This document shows positions 15,793-24,824 of a stretch of 64,000 bases of DNA, in pieces. The DNA is from Archangium sp. (GTDB lineage Bacteria > Myxococcota > Myxococcia > Myxococcales > Myxococcaceae). Position 1 is the first letter of the stretch. Every line of letters starts with the position of its first letter. The stretch covers positions 145,645 through 209,644 of the forward strand of contig JAUXRX010000052.1 in NCBI GenBank assembly GCA_030681645.1, in the 5' to 3' direction. The position numbers and the translations under genes were made by a program. The notes beneath the pieces are model-generated. The model saw only the letters and a list, made by a program, of their open reading frames with translations, was not told where the DNA came from and did no database searches.

Positions 15793-17580
15793 ATGCGCGC
15801 TCTCGGACTCGCCGCGGTGCTGTTCCTCAGTGGCTGTGCCTGTGACAGCCAGCGGTGCACACCGCAGACGTGTCAGGGCTGCTGTGACTCGAGCAACAAG
15901 TGCCAGGCCGGCAGCTCGGCCCAGGCCTGCGGCGCGAGCGCGAACGTGTGCGTCACGTGCACGCCGGTGCAGCAGTGCCAGCTGGGCGTGTGCACGACCG
16001 CGGTCGTCGGCGGTGGCGGCGGCGGTGGCAGCACCGGCGGCGGTGGCGGTGCCAGCACCGGCGGCGGTGGCGGTGGCAGCACCGGCGGCGGTGGCGGTGG
16101 AATCACCAGCGACGCCGGCGTGCTGGCGCTCGACCGCGCCTCACTCGGCTTCGGCAAGGAGTTCAGCAGCGGCACCTGGCTTGGAACGATTCCCCAGGAG
16201 AGCCTGCTCATTCGCAACGCCGGGCTCCAGCCGCTCACCGTGTCGAGCGCGACGCTCAGCGGCGCCGACTCCGCGGCCTTCTCGCTGGCGCGGCCGGCGG
16301 GCATGACGCTCGCCTCGGGTGAGCAGAGCTTCGTGCGCGTGCTCTTCACACCCTCGCAGGCACGCGACTACACCGCGAGCCTCACCCTCACCTCGAACGC
16401 GGGCGCACCGGTGGTGGTGCCGCTCACCGGGCTCGGGGTGACCCCGGCCGGGAGCGTGACCACGGGCACCAACCCCGAGTGCCGGGGCGGCAACGACTGC
16501 GGCCGGCCCCCGGAGCAGAACGGCGGCTGCGGCTGTGGCGGCGGCTGCTCGGTGTGGGTCGAGTACACGGAAGACGGCGCCAGCCTCGCCTACACCGATG
16601 ACGCCGACGGCGACGGCCGCGCGGACGACGCCGACAACTGCCCCTTCGCGTCGAACCGCGACCAGCTCGACGGTGACGGCGACGGCGTGGGCGACAGCTG
16701 CGACAACTGCGCGGCGGCCTCGAACTTCGCGCAGCTCGACGCCGACGCAGATGGCCAGGGCGACGCCTGCGACGGCGACCTCGACGGCGACTCGGTGGCC
16801 AACGTGAGCGACAACTGCCCCTCCGCGCCCAACGCCAGCCAGCTCAACTCCGACGCCGACGGGCAGGGCAACGCGTGCGACCCCGACGACGACGGGGACG
16901 GCGTGACGGATGTGACCGATGCATGCCCGCTCCTGCCGGGGACGACGGTGATGGCGGGCTGCAACGCCGACGCCGATGGCGACACCATCTCGGACACCTT
17001 CGACAACTGCGTCGGCGCGGTGAACGCCAACCAGCTCGACACCGACCTCGATGGGCAGGGAGACGTGTGCGACGTCGACATCGACAACGACGCGGTGCTC
17101 AACCAGGCAGACAACTGCGCGTCGATCAGGAACCGCGACCAACGCGACGACGACGGAGACGGTCTGGGTGACCTGTGCGACCCGCGGTCCTGCTACATCG
17201 TCGACCTCTCGAACCGGGCCGACTGCCTCGACCCGGAAGGGCCCTTCCGCGTGCACGGGGGTGGCCCCATCACGCTGGGCGTCAACGACCCGCTGCGGCT
17301 CCCGTTCTTCGCGAACCGCCAGGGCGCAGCCATGCGCTACACGTGGACCATCGCGGCGCGCCCCGCCGGGAGCACCGCGGCCATCTCGCAGCCCAGCGGC
17401 GTGGTGGGAATGAGCCGCCACTGGCAGTACGCGTACGTCGACGGTCACGTGCCCACCTTCAGGGGCGATCGCCCGGGCAGCTTCACGCTGCAGCTCCAGG
17501 CCGACCTCGGGCTGATGGACCGCGCCTATCCGGCAAGCGGCTCGTCGACCTACCAACTCCAGCTCACCGTGACGCCGTGA
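15793..17580 (+). CDS. Lipoprotein with ASH-type domain and thrombospondin type-3 calcium repeats
   Basis: 595 aa. The lipobox is LSGC. A Cys-rich head (about 16-70) is followed by a GGGGGSTGGGGG linker, an Ig-like abnormal-spindle/choice-of-anchor domain (about 112-215, LLIRNAGLQPLTVSSATLSG), and then at least six thrombospondin type-3 units (about 265-450) of the DADGDGRADDADNCP and DGDGDGVGDSCDNC type, which bind calcium. The C-terminal beta domain (about 455-595) may be carbohydrate- or protein-binding. It is a surface adhesin-like protein. The next gene starts within its stop codon (TGATG). Confidence 0.85.
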   Translation: MRALGLAAVLFLSGCACDSQRCTPQTCQGCCDSSNKCQAGSSAQACGASANVCVTCTPVQQCQLGVCTTAVVGGGGGGGSTGGGGGASTGGGGGGSTGGGGGGITSDAGVLALDRASLGFGKEFSSGTWLGTIPQESLLIRNAGLQPLTVSSATLSGADSAAFSLARPAGMTLASGEQSFVRVLFTPSQARDYTASLTLTSNAGAPVVVPLTGLGVTPAGSVTTGTNPECRGGNDCGRPPEQNGGCGCGGGCSVWVEYTEDGASLAYTDDADGDGRADDADNCPFASNRDQLDGDGDGVGDSCDNCAAASNFAQLDADADGQGDACDGDLDGDSVANVSDNCPSAPNASQLNSDADGQGNACDPDDDGDGVTDVTDACPLLPGTTVMAGCNADADGDTISDTFDNCVGAVNANQLDTDLDGQGDVCDVDIDNDAVLNQADNCASIRNRDQRDDDGDGLGDLCDPRSCYIVDLSNRADCLDPEGPFRVHGGGPITLGVNDPLRLPFFANRQGAAMRYTWTIAARPAGSTAAISQPSGVVGMSRHWQYAYVDGHVPTFRGDRPGSFTLQLQADLGLMDRAYPASGSSTYQLQLTVTP

Positions 17581-17966
17581 TGCTCGCGCTCGTCCTCTCC
17601 GTGGCGCTCTCTGGAAACCCGCCGGGCGACGCGACGATGGTGAAGGGCAGCGCCGACTACACGCGCACCCTGAAGCTGGTGCTCGAGCACAAGCAGGGGA
17701 AGCTGACCCTCAAGGAACTGGAGAAGAAGGTGGTCGCGCTCAAGCTGCCGCCGCACCCGCTGGGCTGCGCGTACGTGATGTCTCCAGTGCCCGCGCCGCC
17801 GCCGGGCGTTCCGTTCGAGCCCGCCTCGATGCCTTCGGACTGGGTGGGCACGTTCGGAGAAGTGGCGATGACCTTCTGGCGGGGCGACCTGTCGAAGGAG
17901 AACTACGACGCCCTGCACCTCGCGGCGCACGGCAAGCAAGCCGGCTTCCCGAACTGCAAGCGCTGA
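17580..17966 (+). CDS. Small exported protein of unknown function
   Basis: 128 aa from ATG 17580, which overlaps the previous TGA by one base. It has a short signal peptide (MLALVLSVALSGNP), then a Lys-rich helical segment (TLKLVLEHKQGKLTLKELEK) and a compact region ending AAHGKQAGFPNCKR with one conserved-looking Cys pair (LGCAYV, FPNCK). No family recognised. Translational coupling to the TSP3 lipoprotein suggests a shared envelope role. Confidence 0.6.
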   Translation: MLALVLSVALSGNPPGDATMVKGSADYTRTLKLVLEHKQGKLTLKELEKKVVALKLPPHPLGCAYVMSPVPAPPPGVPFEPASMPSDWVGTFGEVAMTFWRGDLSKENYDALHLAAHGKQAGFPNCKR

Positions 17967-18061
17967 TCAGCGGCGCGGCCCCAGCGACAAAGCGTGCACG
18001 TGGGGCGACCGAACGGGGTCACCCGGGGTAGACCGCCCCTTCCCCTCCCGCGGAGCTCTTC

Positions 18062-20023
18062 ATGAACCGGCCTCTCTTCCTCCTCCTCTGCGTGCTCTCG
18101 CTCGCGGCCTGCGGTCCCGCAGTCACGGAGAAGTGCACACCTTCGAATTGTGCCGGCGGGTGCTGTGACGCTGCCGGGACCTGCCAGCTGCCCTCGACGC
18201 AGACATGCGGGGTCAACGGCCTGTCGTGCGTGACGTGCTTCAACAGCCAGTCCTGCTCGTTCGGCATCTGCGTCAGCAGCAACATCGGCGGCGGCTCGGC
18301 GACGGGCGGCGGCTCAGGCGGCGGCTCAGGCGGCGGCTCAGGCGGCGGCTCAGCGACAGGCGGCGGCTCGGCGACAGGCGGCGGCTCGGCGACGGGCGGC
18401 GGCTCGGCGACGGGCGGCGGCTCAGCGACGGGCGGCGGCTCAGCGACGGGCGGCGGCTCAGCGACGGGAGGCGGCTCTGCGACGGGAGGCGGCTCGGCGA
18501 CGGGAGGTGGCTCAGCGACGGGCGGCGGTGGCGGAGCGGCCTCCTGCGGCGCCTGCTTCGGCTGCTGCCAGGGCACCACGTGCATCACGGCAGTCTCGAC
18601 CGCGACCTGCGGCTCCAACGGACAGGCGTGCACCGCGTGCAGCGCCACCGCCGCGGACAACTGCGACAGCGGTGGGTGCCGTTGCGGTACCAACGCCCCC
18701 TGCGGCACGGGGACGCGCTGCGTGGCCAGCCAGTGCGTCTGTGATTCGACCTCGTGCGCGGGTGGGTGCTGCGCGCAGGGCACCTGCGTGTTGGCCGTCT
18801 CGCCCGCCCAGTGCGGCGCCAACGGCGCGGCGTGCCAGAGCTGCGACCCGGTGGTCGCCAACAACTGCGGCGGAGGGGCCTGCCGGTGCGGCACCGGGGC
18901 TGCGTGCGGCGCCGGTACGCGCTGCTTCAACAGCCAGTGTGTCTGCGATTCCACCACCTGCGCGGGCTGCTGCGCGGGCGCCACCTGCAGCACCGGCTCC
19001 GTGTCCCAATGCGGGGTCGGTGGTGGGGCGTGCTCCGCCTGCGACCAGCGCGCCGACAACTGCGGCCCGGCCGGCTGCCGCTGCGGCCTCGGTACGCTCT
19101 GCGGCACGGGCATCGTCTGCCAGGCCGGCAACTGCGGTGGCGCGCGCGTATGGGCACAGGTCACCACCACCGGCAGCCCGCCCGTCCGCTCGGACCACGC
19201 GATGGCCTACGACAGCGCGCGCCAGCGGGTGGTCATGTTCGGCGGAGAGCCGTCGAGCAACACCGTGCTCGGCGACACGTGGGAATACAACGGCGCCACC
19301 TCGACGTGGACTCAGCGCGCCACCACCGGTCCCTCCGCGCGCCGGAACGCGGTGCTGGTCTACGACCCGGTGCGCGCGGTGACGGTGCTCTTCGGCGGCA
19401 CCGCCGGTTCCACCGAGAACAACGACACGTGGGAATGGAATGGCACTGCGTGGACCCAGAAGACGCCGTCCGCCTCGCCCACCGGCCGCCACGGCGCCAG
19501 CGGCGCGTGGGATCCCGTCCGCCAGCGGGTGGTCATGTTCGGCGGCGACGTCGGAGCCACCTTCAGCAGCGAGGTCTGGGAATACGACGGCACCACCTGG
19601 TCGCTGCGGACGGGCCTCGGCACGGCGCCCCCCGCGCGCTACGGCGCCGCCGTCGCCTGGGACCTGTCGCGGTCTCGGCTGGTGGTGAGCAGCGGGTCGG
19701 CCAGCTCCTCGTGGTCGGACACCTGGGAGCTCGGGGCCACCTGGCAGCAGGTCACCACCGGCACGCTCTCCCCGGCGCGCTTCTACGCGGCCGCCGCGTT
19801 CCACACCGCCATCGGCCGGACGGTGATCGCCGGCGGCGTCTCGGGCGCCAGCCTGAGCAGCGCCTCGTCGTACGACGGCGTCAGCTGGACCACCCTGGGC
19901 TCGGCACCCACCACACGCGGCTGGGTGTCGATGACCTGGGACTCCACCCGGGCGAAGCTGGTGCTCTTCGGAGGGTACGCCAACCCGACGTCGTCGTACC
20001 TCGGCGACACCTGGGAGTACTGA
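18062..20023 (+). CDS. Kelch-repeat lipoprotein with Cys-rich modules
   Basis: 653 aa. The lipoprotein signal ends LAACG. A short Cys-rich domain is followed by about 85 residues of GGGSATGGGSATG linker, then three related Cys-rich modules (about 165-360; each CxSTxCAGxCC, then GxxCxxC and NNCGxxxCRCG), then a galactose-oxidase/kelch-type propeller (about 370-653) with repeats built on AMAYDSARQRVVMFGG and LGDTWEYNGATSTWTQ. Six blades are countable. A surface recognition or adhesion role is likely; no enzymatic site seen. It is related in plan to 61058-63502 but shares no linker. Confidence 0.88.
   Translation: MNRPLFLLLCVLSLAACGPAVTEKCTPSNCAGGCCDAAGTCQLPSTQTCGVNGLSCVTCFNSQSCSFGICVSSNIGGGSATGGGSGGGSGGGSGGGSATGGGSATGGGSATGGGSATGGGSATGGGSATGGGSATGGGSATGGGSATGGGSATGGGGGAASCGACFGCCQGTTCITAVSTATCGSNGQACTACSATAADNCDSGGCRCGTNAPCGTGTRCVASQCVCDSTSCAGGCCAQGTCVLAVSPAQCGANGAACQSCDPVVANNCGGGACRCGTGAACGAGTRCFNSQCVCDSTTCAGCCAGATCSTGSVSQCGVGGGACSACDQRADNCGPAGCRCGLGTLCGTGIVCQAGNCGGARVWAQVTTTGSPPVRSDHAMAYDSARQRVVMFGGEPSSNTVLGDTWEYNGATSTWTQRATTGPSARRNAVLVYDPVRAVTVLFGGTAGSTENNDTWEWNGTAWTQKTPSASPTGRHGASGAWDPVRQRVVMFGGDVGATFSSEVWEYDGTTWSLRTGLGTAPPARYGAAVAWDLSRSRLVVSSGSASSSWSDTWELGATWQQVTTGTLSPARFYAAAAFHTAIGRTVIAGGVSGASLSSASSYDGVSWTTLGSAPTTRGWVSMTWDSTRAKLVLFGGYANPTSSYLGDTWEY
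18288..18531. repeat. 18-base coding tandem repeat (GGSATG linker)
   Basis: About a dozen near-identical 18-base units (GGCGGCTCGGCGACGGGC and variants) encode the Gly/Ser/Thr linker of the kelch lipoprotein. A shorter run of 9-base GGCGGCTCA units sits at the start. Copy number is likely to vary between strains. Confidence 0.85.
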
Positions 20024-20024
20024 G

Positions 20025-20807
20025 CTACCTCGGGCTCACCACGAAGCTCTGGAGCTTCCCGGCGGAGGGCGCTCCGCGCGCCTCGAGCTCCGCGAGAGCT
20101 GCTGCGATCTGCTCGCGCACGCGCGCCTTCAACTGCGGCACGTCGGCGAGGGTCAACCCGGCGGTCGGGACCGGCTCGAGCACCCTCGCCACCGCCGAGG
20201 CCTCGCCGAACCACAGGTTCCCCTTCGGCCGGCACGCCCGGGTGCCGTGCACCACCACCGGCAACACCGGCGTCGCGGTCTCGATGGCGAGCTGGAAGGC
20301 GCCGTCCTTGAACGCCTGCAGGCGCCCGTCGGGCGAGCGCGTGCCCTCGGGGAAGAACATCACGCTGACGCCGGCAGCGAGGGTGGCGCGGCACTGCGCC
20401 ATCATCGCCTCGACCGACGCGCGCTCACCGCGCTGCAGCGGGATGTCACCGCCGAGGTGCAGCAACCACCCCACCAGCGGCTTCTTGAACAGCTCCACCT
20501 TCGCCACCCAGCGCATGTCCCAGGGCAGCAGGGAAAGGAGGAAGGGGTCGGCGGAGGACTGGTGGTTGGACACGACCACGAAGGGCCGCGAGTCGATGTC
20601 CGCGGGCCTGGGCCCCTCCACCCGGAAGCGCCAGAGCGGGTTGAGCACGTCGACGGCGCGGCCGAAGCGCCGCATCCACCTCCCGCGCAGGCGCCGGCCT
20701 GGATCGCGCCGGGCGAACAGCGCCACCAGGCCCATGGGAAGCAGGAACACCACGGCCAGCAGGAAGAACTGCAGGTAGCAGAACAACCCGAGGGCGACGC
20801 GGCGCAT
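20025..20807 (-). CDS. plsC: 1-acyl-sn-glycerol-3-phosphate acyltransferase (PlsC family)
   Basis: 260 aa. An N-terminal membrane helix (about 8-32) precedes the acyltransferase signature NHQSSADP (His 82, Asp 87; HX4D) and the second motif FFPEGTRSPDG (about 155-165). A third block includes VLPVVVHGTR. The family transfers an acyl chain to lysophosphatidate at the inner membrane in phospholipid synthesis. It is convergent with the kelch gene, with stops 1 base apart. Paralogues with other acyl acceptors exist, so the exact substrate is inferred from the family. Confidence 0.88.
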   Translation of the reverse strand: MRRVALGLFCYLQFFLLAVVFLLPMGLVALFARRDPGRRLRGRWMRRFGRAVDVLNPLWRFRVEGPRPADIDSRPFVVVSNHQSSADPFLLSLLPWDMRWVAKVELFKKPLVGWLLHLGGDIPLQRGERASVEAMMAQCRATLAAGVSVMFFPEGTRSPDGRLQAFKDGAFQLAIETATPVLPVVVHGTRACRPKGNLWFGEASAVARVLEPVPTAGLTLADVPQLKARVREQIAAALAELEARGAPSAGKLQSFVVSPR

Positions 20808-20871
20808 GACTGATCAATAACCACCGCGAGGGCGGCGCAACGCGGTGACGCGCTGCGCCGCGAGCCACGGG

Positions 20872-23091
20872 CTACTTCGACGCGAGGTCGAAGCGGTCGA
20901 GGTTCGTCACCTTCGCCCACGCCTTGACGAAGTCGCGCACGAACTTCTCCTTCGCGTCCGACTGGGCGTAGACCTCGGCGATGGCGCGCAGCTCGGCGTT
21001 CGAGCCGAACACGAGGTCGACCGGCGTCGCGGTCCACCGCGCCTTGCCGCTGGCGCGATCGACCCCCTCGTAGAGGCCTTCGCTCTTCGCCGACTTCGAC
21101 CACTTCGTGGACATGTCGAGCAGGCTCACGAAGAAGTCGTTGCTGAGCGTGCCGGGGCGGCTGGTGAACACGCCGTGCGGCGCCTGGCCCACGTTCGCGT
21201 TGAGCGCGCGCAGCCCGCCCACGAGCACGGTCATCTCGGGCACCGTCAACGTGAGCAGGTTCGCCTTGTCGACCAGCAGCTCTGCCGGCGAGCGGCCCTG
21301 GTTGGGCCCGAACCAGTTGCGGAAGCCATCGGCGCCCGGCTCCAGCCACGCGAACGAGCTGGCGTCGGTCTGCTCCTGCGACGCGTCGACGCGGCCGGGA
21401 GAGAACGGCACCACCACGTCGACGCCGCCCTTCTTCGCCGCCTGCTCGATGGCCGCGTTGCCTGAGAGGACGATCAGATCTGCCAGCGAGACCTTCTTGC
21501 CGCCCTTGTTGAAGTCCTTCTGCACGGCCTCGAGCTTCGCGAGCACCACCGCGAGCTCCTTCGGGTCGTTGACCGCCCAGCTCTTCTGCGGGGCGAGGCG
21601 CACGCGCGCGCCGTTCGCGCCACCGCGCAGGTCGGTGCCGCGGAAGGTCGAAGCCGACGCCCACGCGGTGCGCACCAGCTGCGGCCCGGTCAGGCCCGAC
21701 GCCAGCACCTTCGCCTTGAGCGCCGCCACGTCCTTCTCGTCGATGACCGGCGCGCTCGCCGCGGGGAGCGGGTCCTGCCAGATGAGCTGCTCGGCCGGGA
21801 CGTCGGGGCCGAGGTACCGCGAGCGCGGGCCCATGTCGCGGTGGGTGAGCTTGAACCACGCCTTGGCGAAGGCGAGCTTGAAGTCTTCGGGCTTCTCCTT
21901 GAAGCGCTTGCCGATCTTCGCGTACGCGGGGTCGAACTTCAGGGCGAGGTCGGTGGTGAACATGATGGGCTGGTGACGCTTGGTCTTGTCGTGCGCGTCG
22001 GGCACCAGCCCGGCGCCGCCGTTGTTGGCCGGGACCCACTGCGTCGCGCCGGCGGGGCTCTTCGTCTGCACCCACTCGAAGCCGTAGAGGTTGTCGAGGT
22101 AGCTGGTGGTGAACGCGATGGGGTTCACCGTCCACGCGCCTTCCAGCCCGCTGGTCACCGCGTCGGCGCCCTTGCCGGTGCCGCACTTGTTCTGCCAGCC
22201 GAAGCCCTGCTGCTCGAGGCCCGCGGACGCCGGGTCTGGCCCCACGCACTTGTCCGGAGGATGCGCGCCGTGCGCCTTGCCGAAGGTGTGCCCGCCCGCG
22301 ATGAGCGCGAAGGTCTCCTCGTCGTTCATGGCCATGCGCCCGAAGGTGTCGCGAATGTCCTTCGCGGCGGCGAGCGGGTCCGGCTTGCCGTTGGGGCCCT
22401 CGGGGTTGACGTAGATGAGGCCCATCTGCACCGCCGCCAGCGGGTTCTGCAGGTTGCGCTTGCCCGAGTAGCGCTCGTCGGCGAGCTGCTTCCGCTCGGG
22501 GCCCCAGTACACGAGGTCGGGTTCCCACTCGTCGCGGCGGCCGCCCGCGAAGCCGAAGGTCTTGAAGCCCATCGACTCGAGCGCGACGTTGCCGCTGAGC
22601 ACCATCAGGTCGCCCCAGGAGATCTTCTGCCCGTACTTCTGCTTGATGGGCCAGATGAGCCGGCGCGCCTTGTCGAGGCTGGCGTTGTCGGGCCACGAGT
22701 TGAGCGGGTCGAAGCGCTGCTGCGCCCCCGACGCACCGCCGCGGCCGTCACCCACCCGGTAGGTGCCCGCGCCGTGCCAGGCCATGCGGATGAAGAAGGG
22801 GCCGTAGTTGCCGTAGTCGGCCGGCCACCAGTCCTGCGAGGTGGTGAGCACCTGCTTCAAGTCTGCCTTCACCGCGGCGAGGTCGAGGGTGGCGAAGGCC
22901 TTCGCGTAGTCGAAGTCGTCGTTCAGCGGGTTCGACCCGGCCCCGTGCGCGCGCAGCGGCGACAGGTCGAGCTGGTCGGGCCACCAGAACTGGTTCGGCC
23001 TGGGCGCGCCCTGGGCCCGGGCCGCGCCTGACACCAGCCAGACACTGACGGCCGCGGCGAGGACGAAGGAATGATGGATCGCTCTGCTCAT
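20872..23091 (-). CDS. katG: Catalase-peroxidase, exported form
   Basis: 739 aa. A signal peptide (about 1-26, VSVWLVSGAARAQGA) indicates a periplasmic enzyme, as in KatP-type members rather than cytoplasmic KatG. The N-terminal catalytic half has RMAWHGAGTYR (distal Trp/His), GLIYVNPEG (Tyr) and GRMAMNDEE (Met), the three partners of the Met-Tyr-Trp adduct, and proximal His in IAGGHTFGKAHG. The C-terminal inactive haem-domain copy is present, so length is full. GAGGAGA lies upstream of the ATG. It degrades hydrogen peroxide. A dyad at 23128-23140 is a candidate oxidative-stress control site. Confidence 0.97.
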   Translation of the reverse strand: MSRAIHHSFVLAAAVSVWLVSGAARAQGAPRPNQFWWPDQLDLSPLRAHGAGSNPLNDDFDYAKAFATLDLAAVKADLKQVLTTSQDWWPADYGNYGPFFIRMAWHGAGTYRVGDGRGGASGAQQRFDPLNSWPDNASLDKARRLIWPIKQKYGQKISWGDLMVLSGNVALESMGFKTFGFAGGRRDEWEPDLVYWGPERKQLADERYSGKRNLQNPLAAVQMGLIYVNPEGPNGKPDPLAAAKDIRDTFGRMAMNDEETFALIAGGHTFGKAHGAHPPDKCVGPDPASAGLEQQGFGWQNKCGTGKGADAVTSGLEGAWTVNPIAFTTSYLDNLYGFEWVQTKSPAGATQWVPANNGGAGLVPDAHDKTKRHQPIMFTTDLALKFDPAYAKIGKRFKEKPEDFKLAFAKAWFKLTHRDMGPRSRYLGPDVPAEQLIWQDPLPAASAPVIDEKDVAALKAKVLASGLTGPQLVRTAWASASTFRGTDLRGGANGARVRLAPQKSWAVNDPKELAVVLAKLEAVQKDFNKGGKKVSLADLIVLSGNAAIEQAAKKGGVDVVVPFSPGRVDASQEQTDASSFAWLEPGADGFRNWFGPNQGRSPAELLVDKANLLTLTVPEMTVLVGGLRALNANVGQAPHGVFTSRPGTLSNDFFVSLLDMSTKWSKSAKSEGLYEGVDRASGKARWTATPVDLVFGSNAELRAIAEVYAQSDAKEKFVRDFVKAWAKVTNLDRFDLASK

Positions 23092-23122
23092 GTGGTGGAT
23101 CTCCTCGAGATGGATTTCGCCC

Positions 23123-23149
23123 AGACTTAGACAACGTCTAGACTTGGAC
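23123..23149. promoter_or_regulatory. Candidate operator upstream of katG
   Basis: The dyad TAGAC-AAC-GTCTA (23128-23140) is embedded in two direct copies of AGACTT(A/G)GAC (23123-23132 and 23140-23149), 17 bases apart start to start. It lies 32-58 bases before the katG ATG. The regulator is unknown. Confidence 0.45.
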
Positions 23150-23342
23150 GCTTACTAGTGCCAGCCCCGACGGCGCGCCACCAGAAAGGTCGCCCCGGCC
23201 ACCGGGGATGAGGCCTCACCAGCTTCGGGGAGTGCCTGCCTCGCGAGGACGACTTGCCTCCGCCGCGCGGGGGGAGGACCAGGGCAAGCGGTTGATCTCT
23301 CGCGCGCGACGAGGGGGCACGTGCCTTGCTCCCCGCGCGCGC

Positions 23343-24794
23343 ATGCGAAGCGCTCCTCACCTGCTCCTGACGGTCGCGGTCCTCCTCGTGGCTGGCTGTG
23401 ACTGCGGGCGCGGGCGCCTGGTGGCGGCGAACGGTGGCTCGTTGAGGGTGACGCTGGTGGGCGCCGACCCCGAAGCGGTCGGCCTGACCATCAAGCTGGG
23501 GGATGGTGACCGGGTGCGCGAGACCTCGGCGCGCATCTCGACGTTGCCGCTGGTGACGATGCTCGACGATCTCCCGCCCGGCACGTACCGCGCCACCTTC
23601 ACCGCGTGGGACGTGGGCCCTGCCGCGCTGCGCTCGGTGGAGCTGGCCGACCTGCTCATCGCCATGGGCGGCATCACCGAGGTCACCATCGATCTCTCGC
23701 GCGGCGTGGTGGTCACGCCCGCCGAGAGCTGCGACGGGGTGGACAACGACGCAGACGGCCAGGTCGACGAGGCGCTCGACCTCCCGGTGTGCCTCACCTG
23801 CCTCGCCGGCCGGACCACGCCGCTGGGCGACGACGAGCGCTGCGGCCCCATCGCCTGCGACGGCCTCGACACCTTCGAGGTGCGTTCCGACGCGGACCAG
23901 TCCACCTGCGTCAAGTCGGAGCACGCACCGCTGCTGACGGACCGCTGCGCCGGTGCGGGGGCGTGCTTCGCGCCGAACGGCCAGGGCTGCGCCGACGGCG
24001 TGGAGCGCGTGGTGGCGCGCGCCGAGGCCTGCCAGGTGATGGAAGGCTGCGAAGCGGGCACGCCCTCGGTGAGCTGGTCGCCCGACGGAACGCCGTGCGG
24101 GGCGGCGCGCGAGTGCCGGGCGCACCTGTGCGTCGCGATCGGCGTCGACGCGGGACCCCCGGGCGATCCGTCCGGCTGCGCCGACGGCACGCGGGAGGGC
24201 TTCCTCTCGCTCACCAGCTATCCCGCCATCGCCGCGTGCTCGGGCGGTTGGTCGGTGCCGGGCGTGACGCAGGTGGTGGCGCCGGCGTGCGGGCGCGTGT
24301 CGGGCAACACCTCGAGCAACCGCGAGGGCGCGGGCTGCGCGGCGAGCGACCTGTGCGCGGGTGGCTGGCACGTCTGCCGGGGCAAGGACGAGGTGGGGCA
24401 GAAGGCGAACGGGAGCTGCGCCGACGCGGTGCCGGGCGGCGCGCAGAACAACTCGCTCTTCTTCGCGGTGTCCCAGGCGAGCCAGAACGACACCAGCTGC
24501 GACAGCAGCGGCGACAACGACGTGTTCGGCTGCGGCAACCTCGGCACCCAGCTCGCGCCGGCGAAGAACTGCGGCGTGCTCACCCGCGCGCTCGCCAGCA
24601 CCCACCCCGGCACCTGCGGCTTCAACGAGGCCGAGCCGAACCTCGGGCCCTGGCAGTGCCTGGGCGGTACCCAGGGCGACCTGCACGAAGGCGCGCTGGT
24701 GACGAAGCAGGGCTGCACCAACACCTCGTGCTCGTACGGGGGTGCGCCGGTGGGGAACGCCGACAAGGGCGGCGTGCTGTGCTGCGCCGACTGA
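23343..24794 (+). CDS. MopE-like Cys-rich lipoprotein
   Basis: 483 aa from ATG 23343. The lipobox is VAGC. An N-terminal beta domain (about 30-120, LRVTLVGADPEAVGL) is followed by the motif SCDGVDNDADGQVDEALD, the Asp-rich metal-binding pattern seen in MopE-type proteins. The rest is Cys-rich (about 28 Cys). The C-terminal part (about 280-483) reads SYPAIAACSGGW, then CAGGWHVCRGKDEVG and NNDVFGCGNLG-like spacing, a domain I do not recognise. Surface location is likely. An in-frame extension upstream of 23343 has no signal peptide. Confidence 0.75.
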   Translation: MRSAPHLLLTVAVLLVAGCDCGRGRLVAANGGSLRVTLVGADPEAVGLTIKLGDGDRVRETSARISTLPLVTMLDDLPPGTYRATFTAWDVGPAALRSVELADLLIAMGGITEVTIDLSRGVVVTPAESCDGVDNDADGQVDEALDLPVCLTCLAGRTTPLGDDERCGPIACDGLDTFEVRSDADQSTCVKSEHAPLLTDRCAGAGACFAPNGQGCADGVERVVARAEACQVMEGCEAGTPSVSWSPDGTPCGAARECRAHLCVAIGVDAGPPGDPSGCADGTREGFLSLTSYPAIAACSGGWSVPGVTQVVAPACGRVSGNTSSNREGAGCAASDLCAGGWHVCRGKDEVGQKANGSCADAVPGGAQNNSLFFAVSQASQNDTSCDSSGDNDVFGCGNLGTQLAPAKNCGVLTRALASTHPGTCGFNEAEPNLGPWQCLGGTQGDLHEGALVTKQGCTNTSCSYGGAPVGNADKGGVLCCAD

Positions 24795-24824
24795 GCCGCG
24801 GAGCCACGAACGCGAAGCTCGGAC

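Noticed and set aside
18019..19170. Long minus-strand open frame with PPPVAEPPPVAEPPP repeats
   Set aside because: It is the antisense reading of the GGSATG repeat and Cys-rich part of the kelch lipoprotein; it has no start context or domain.
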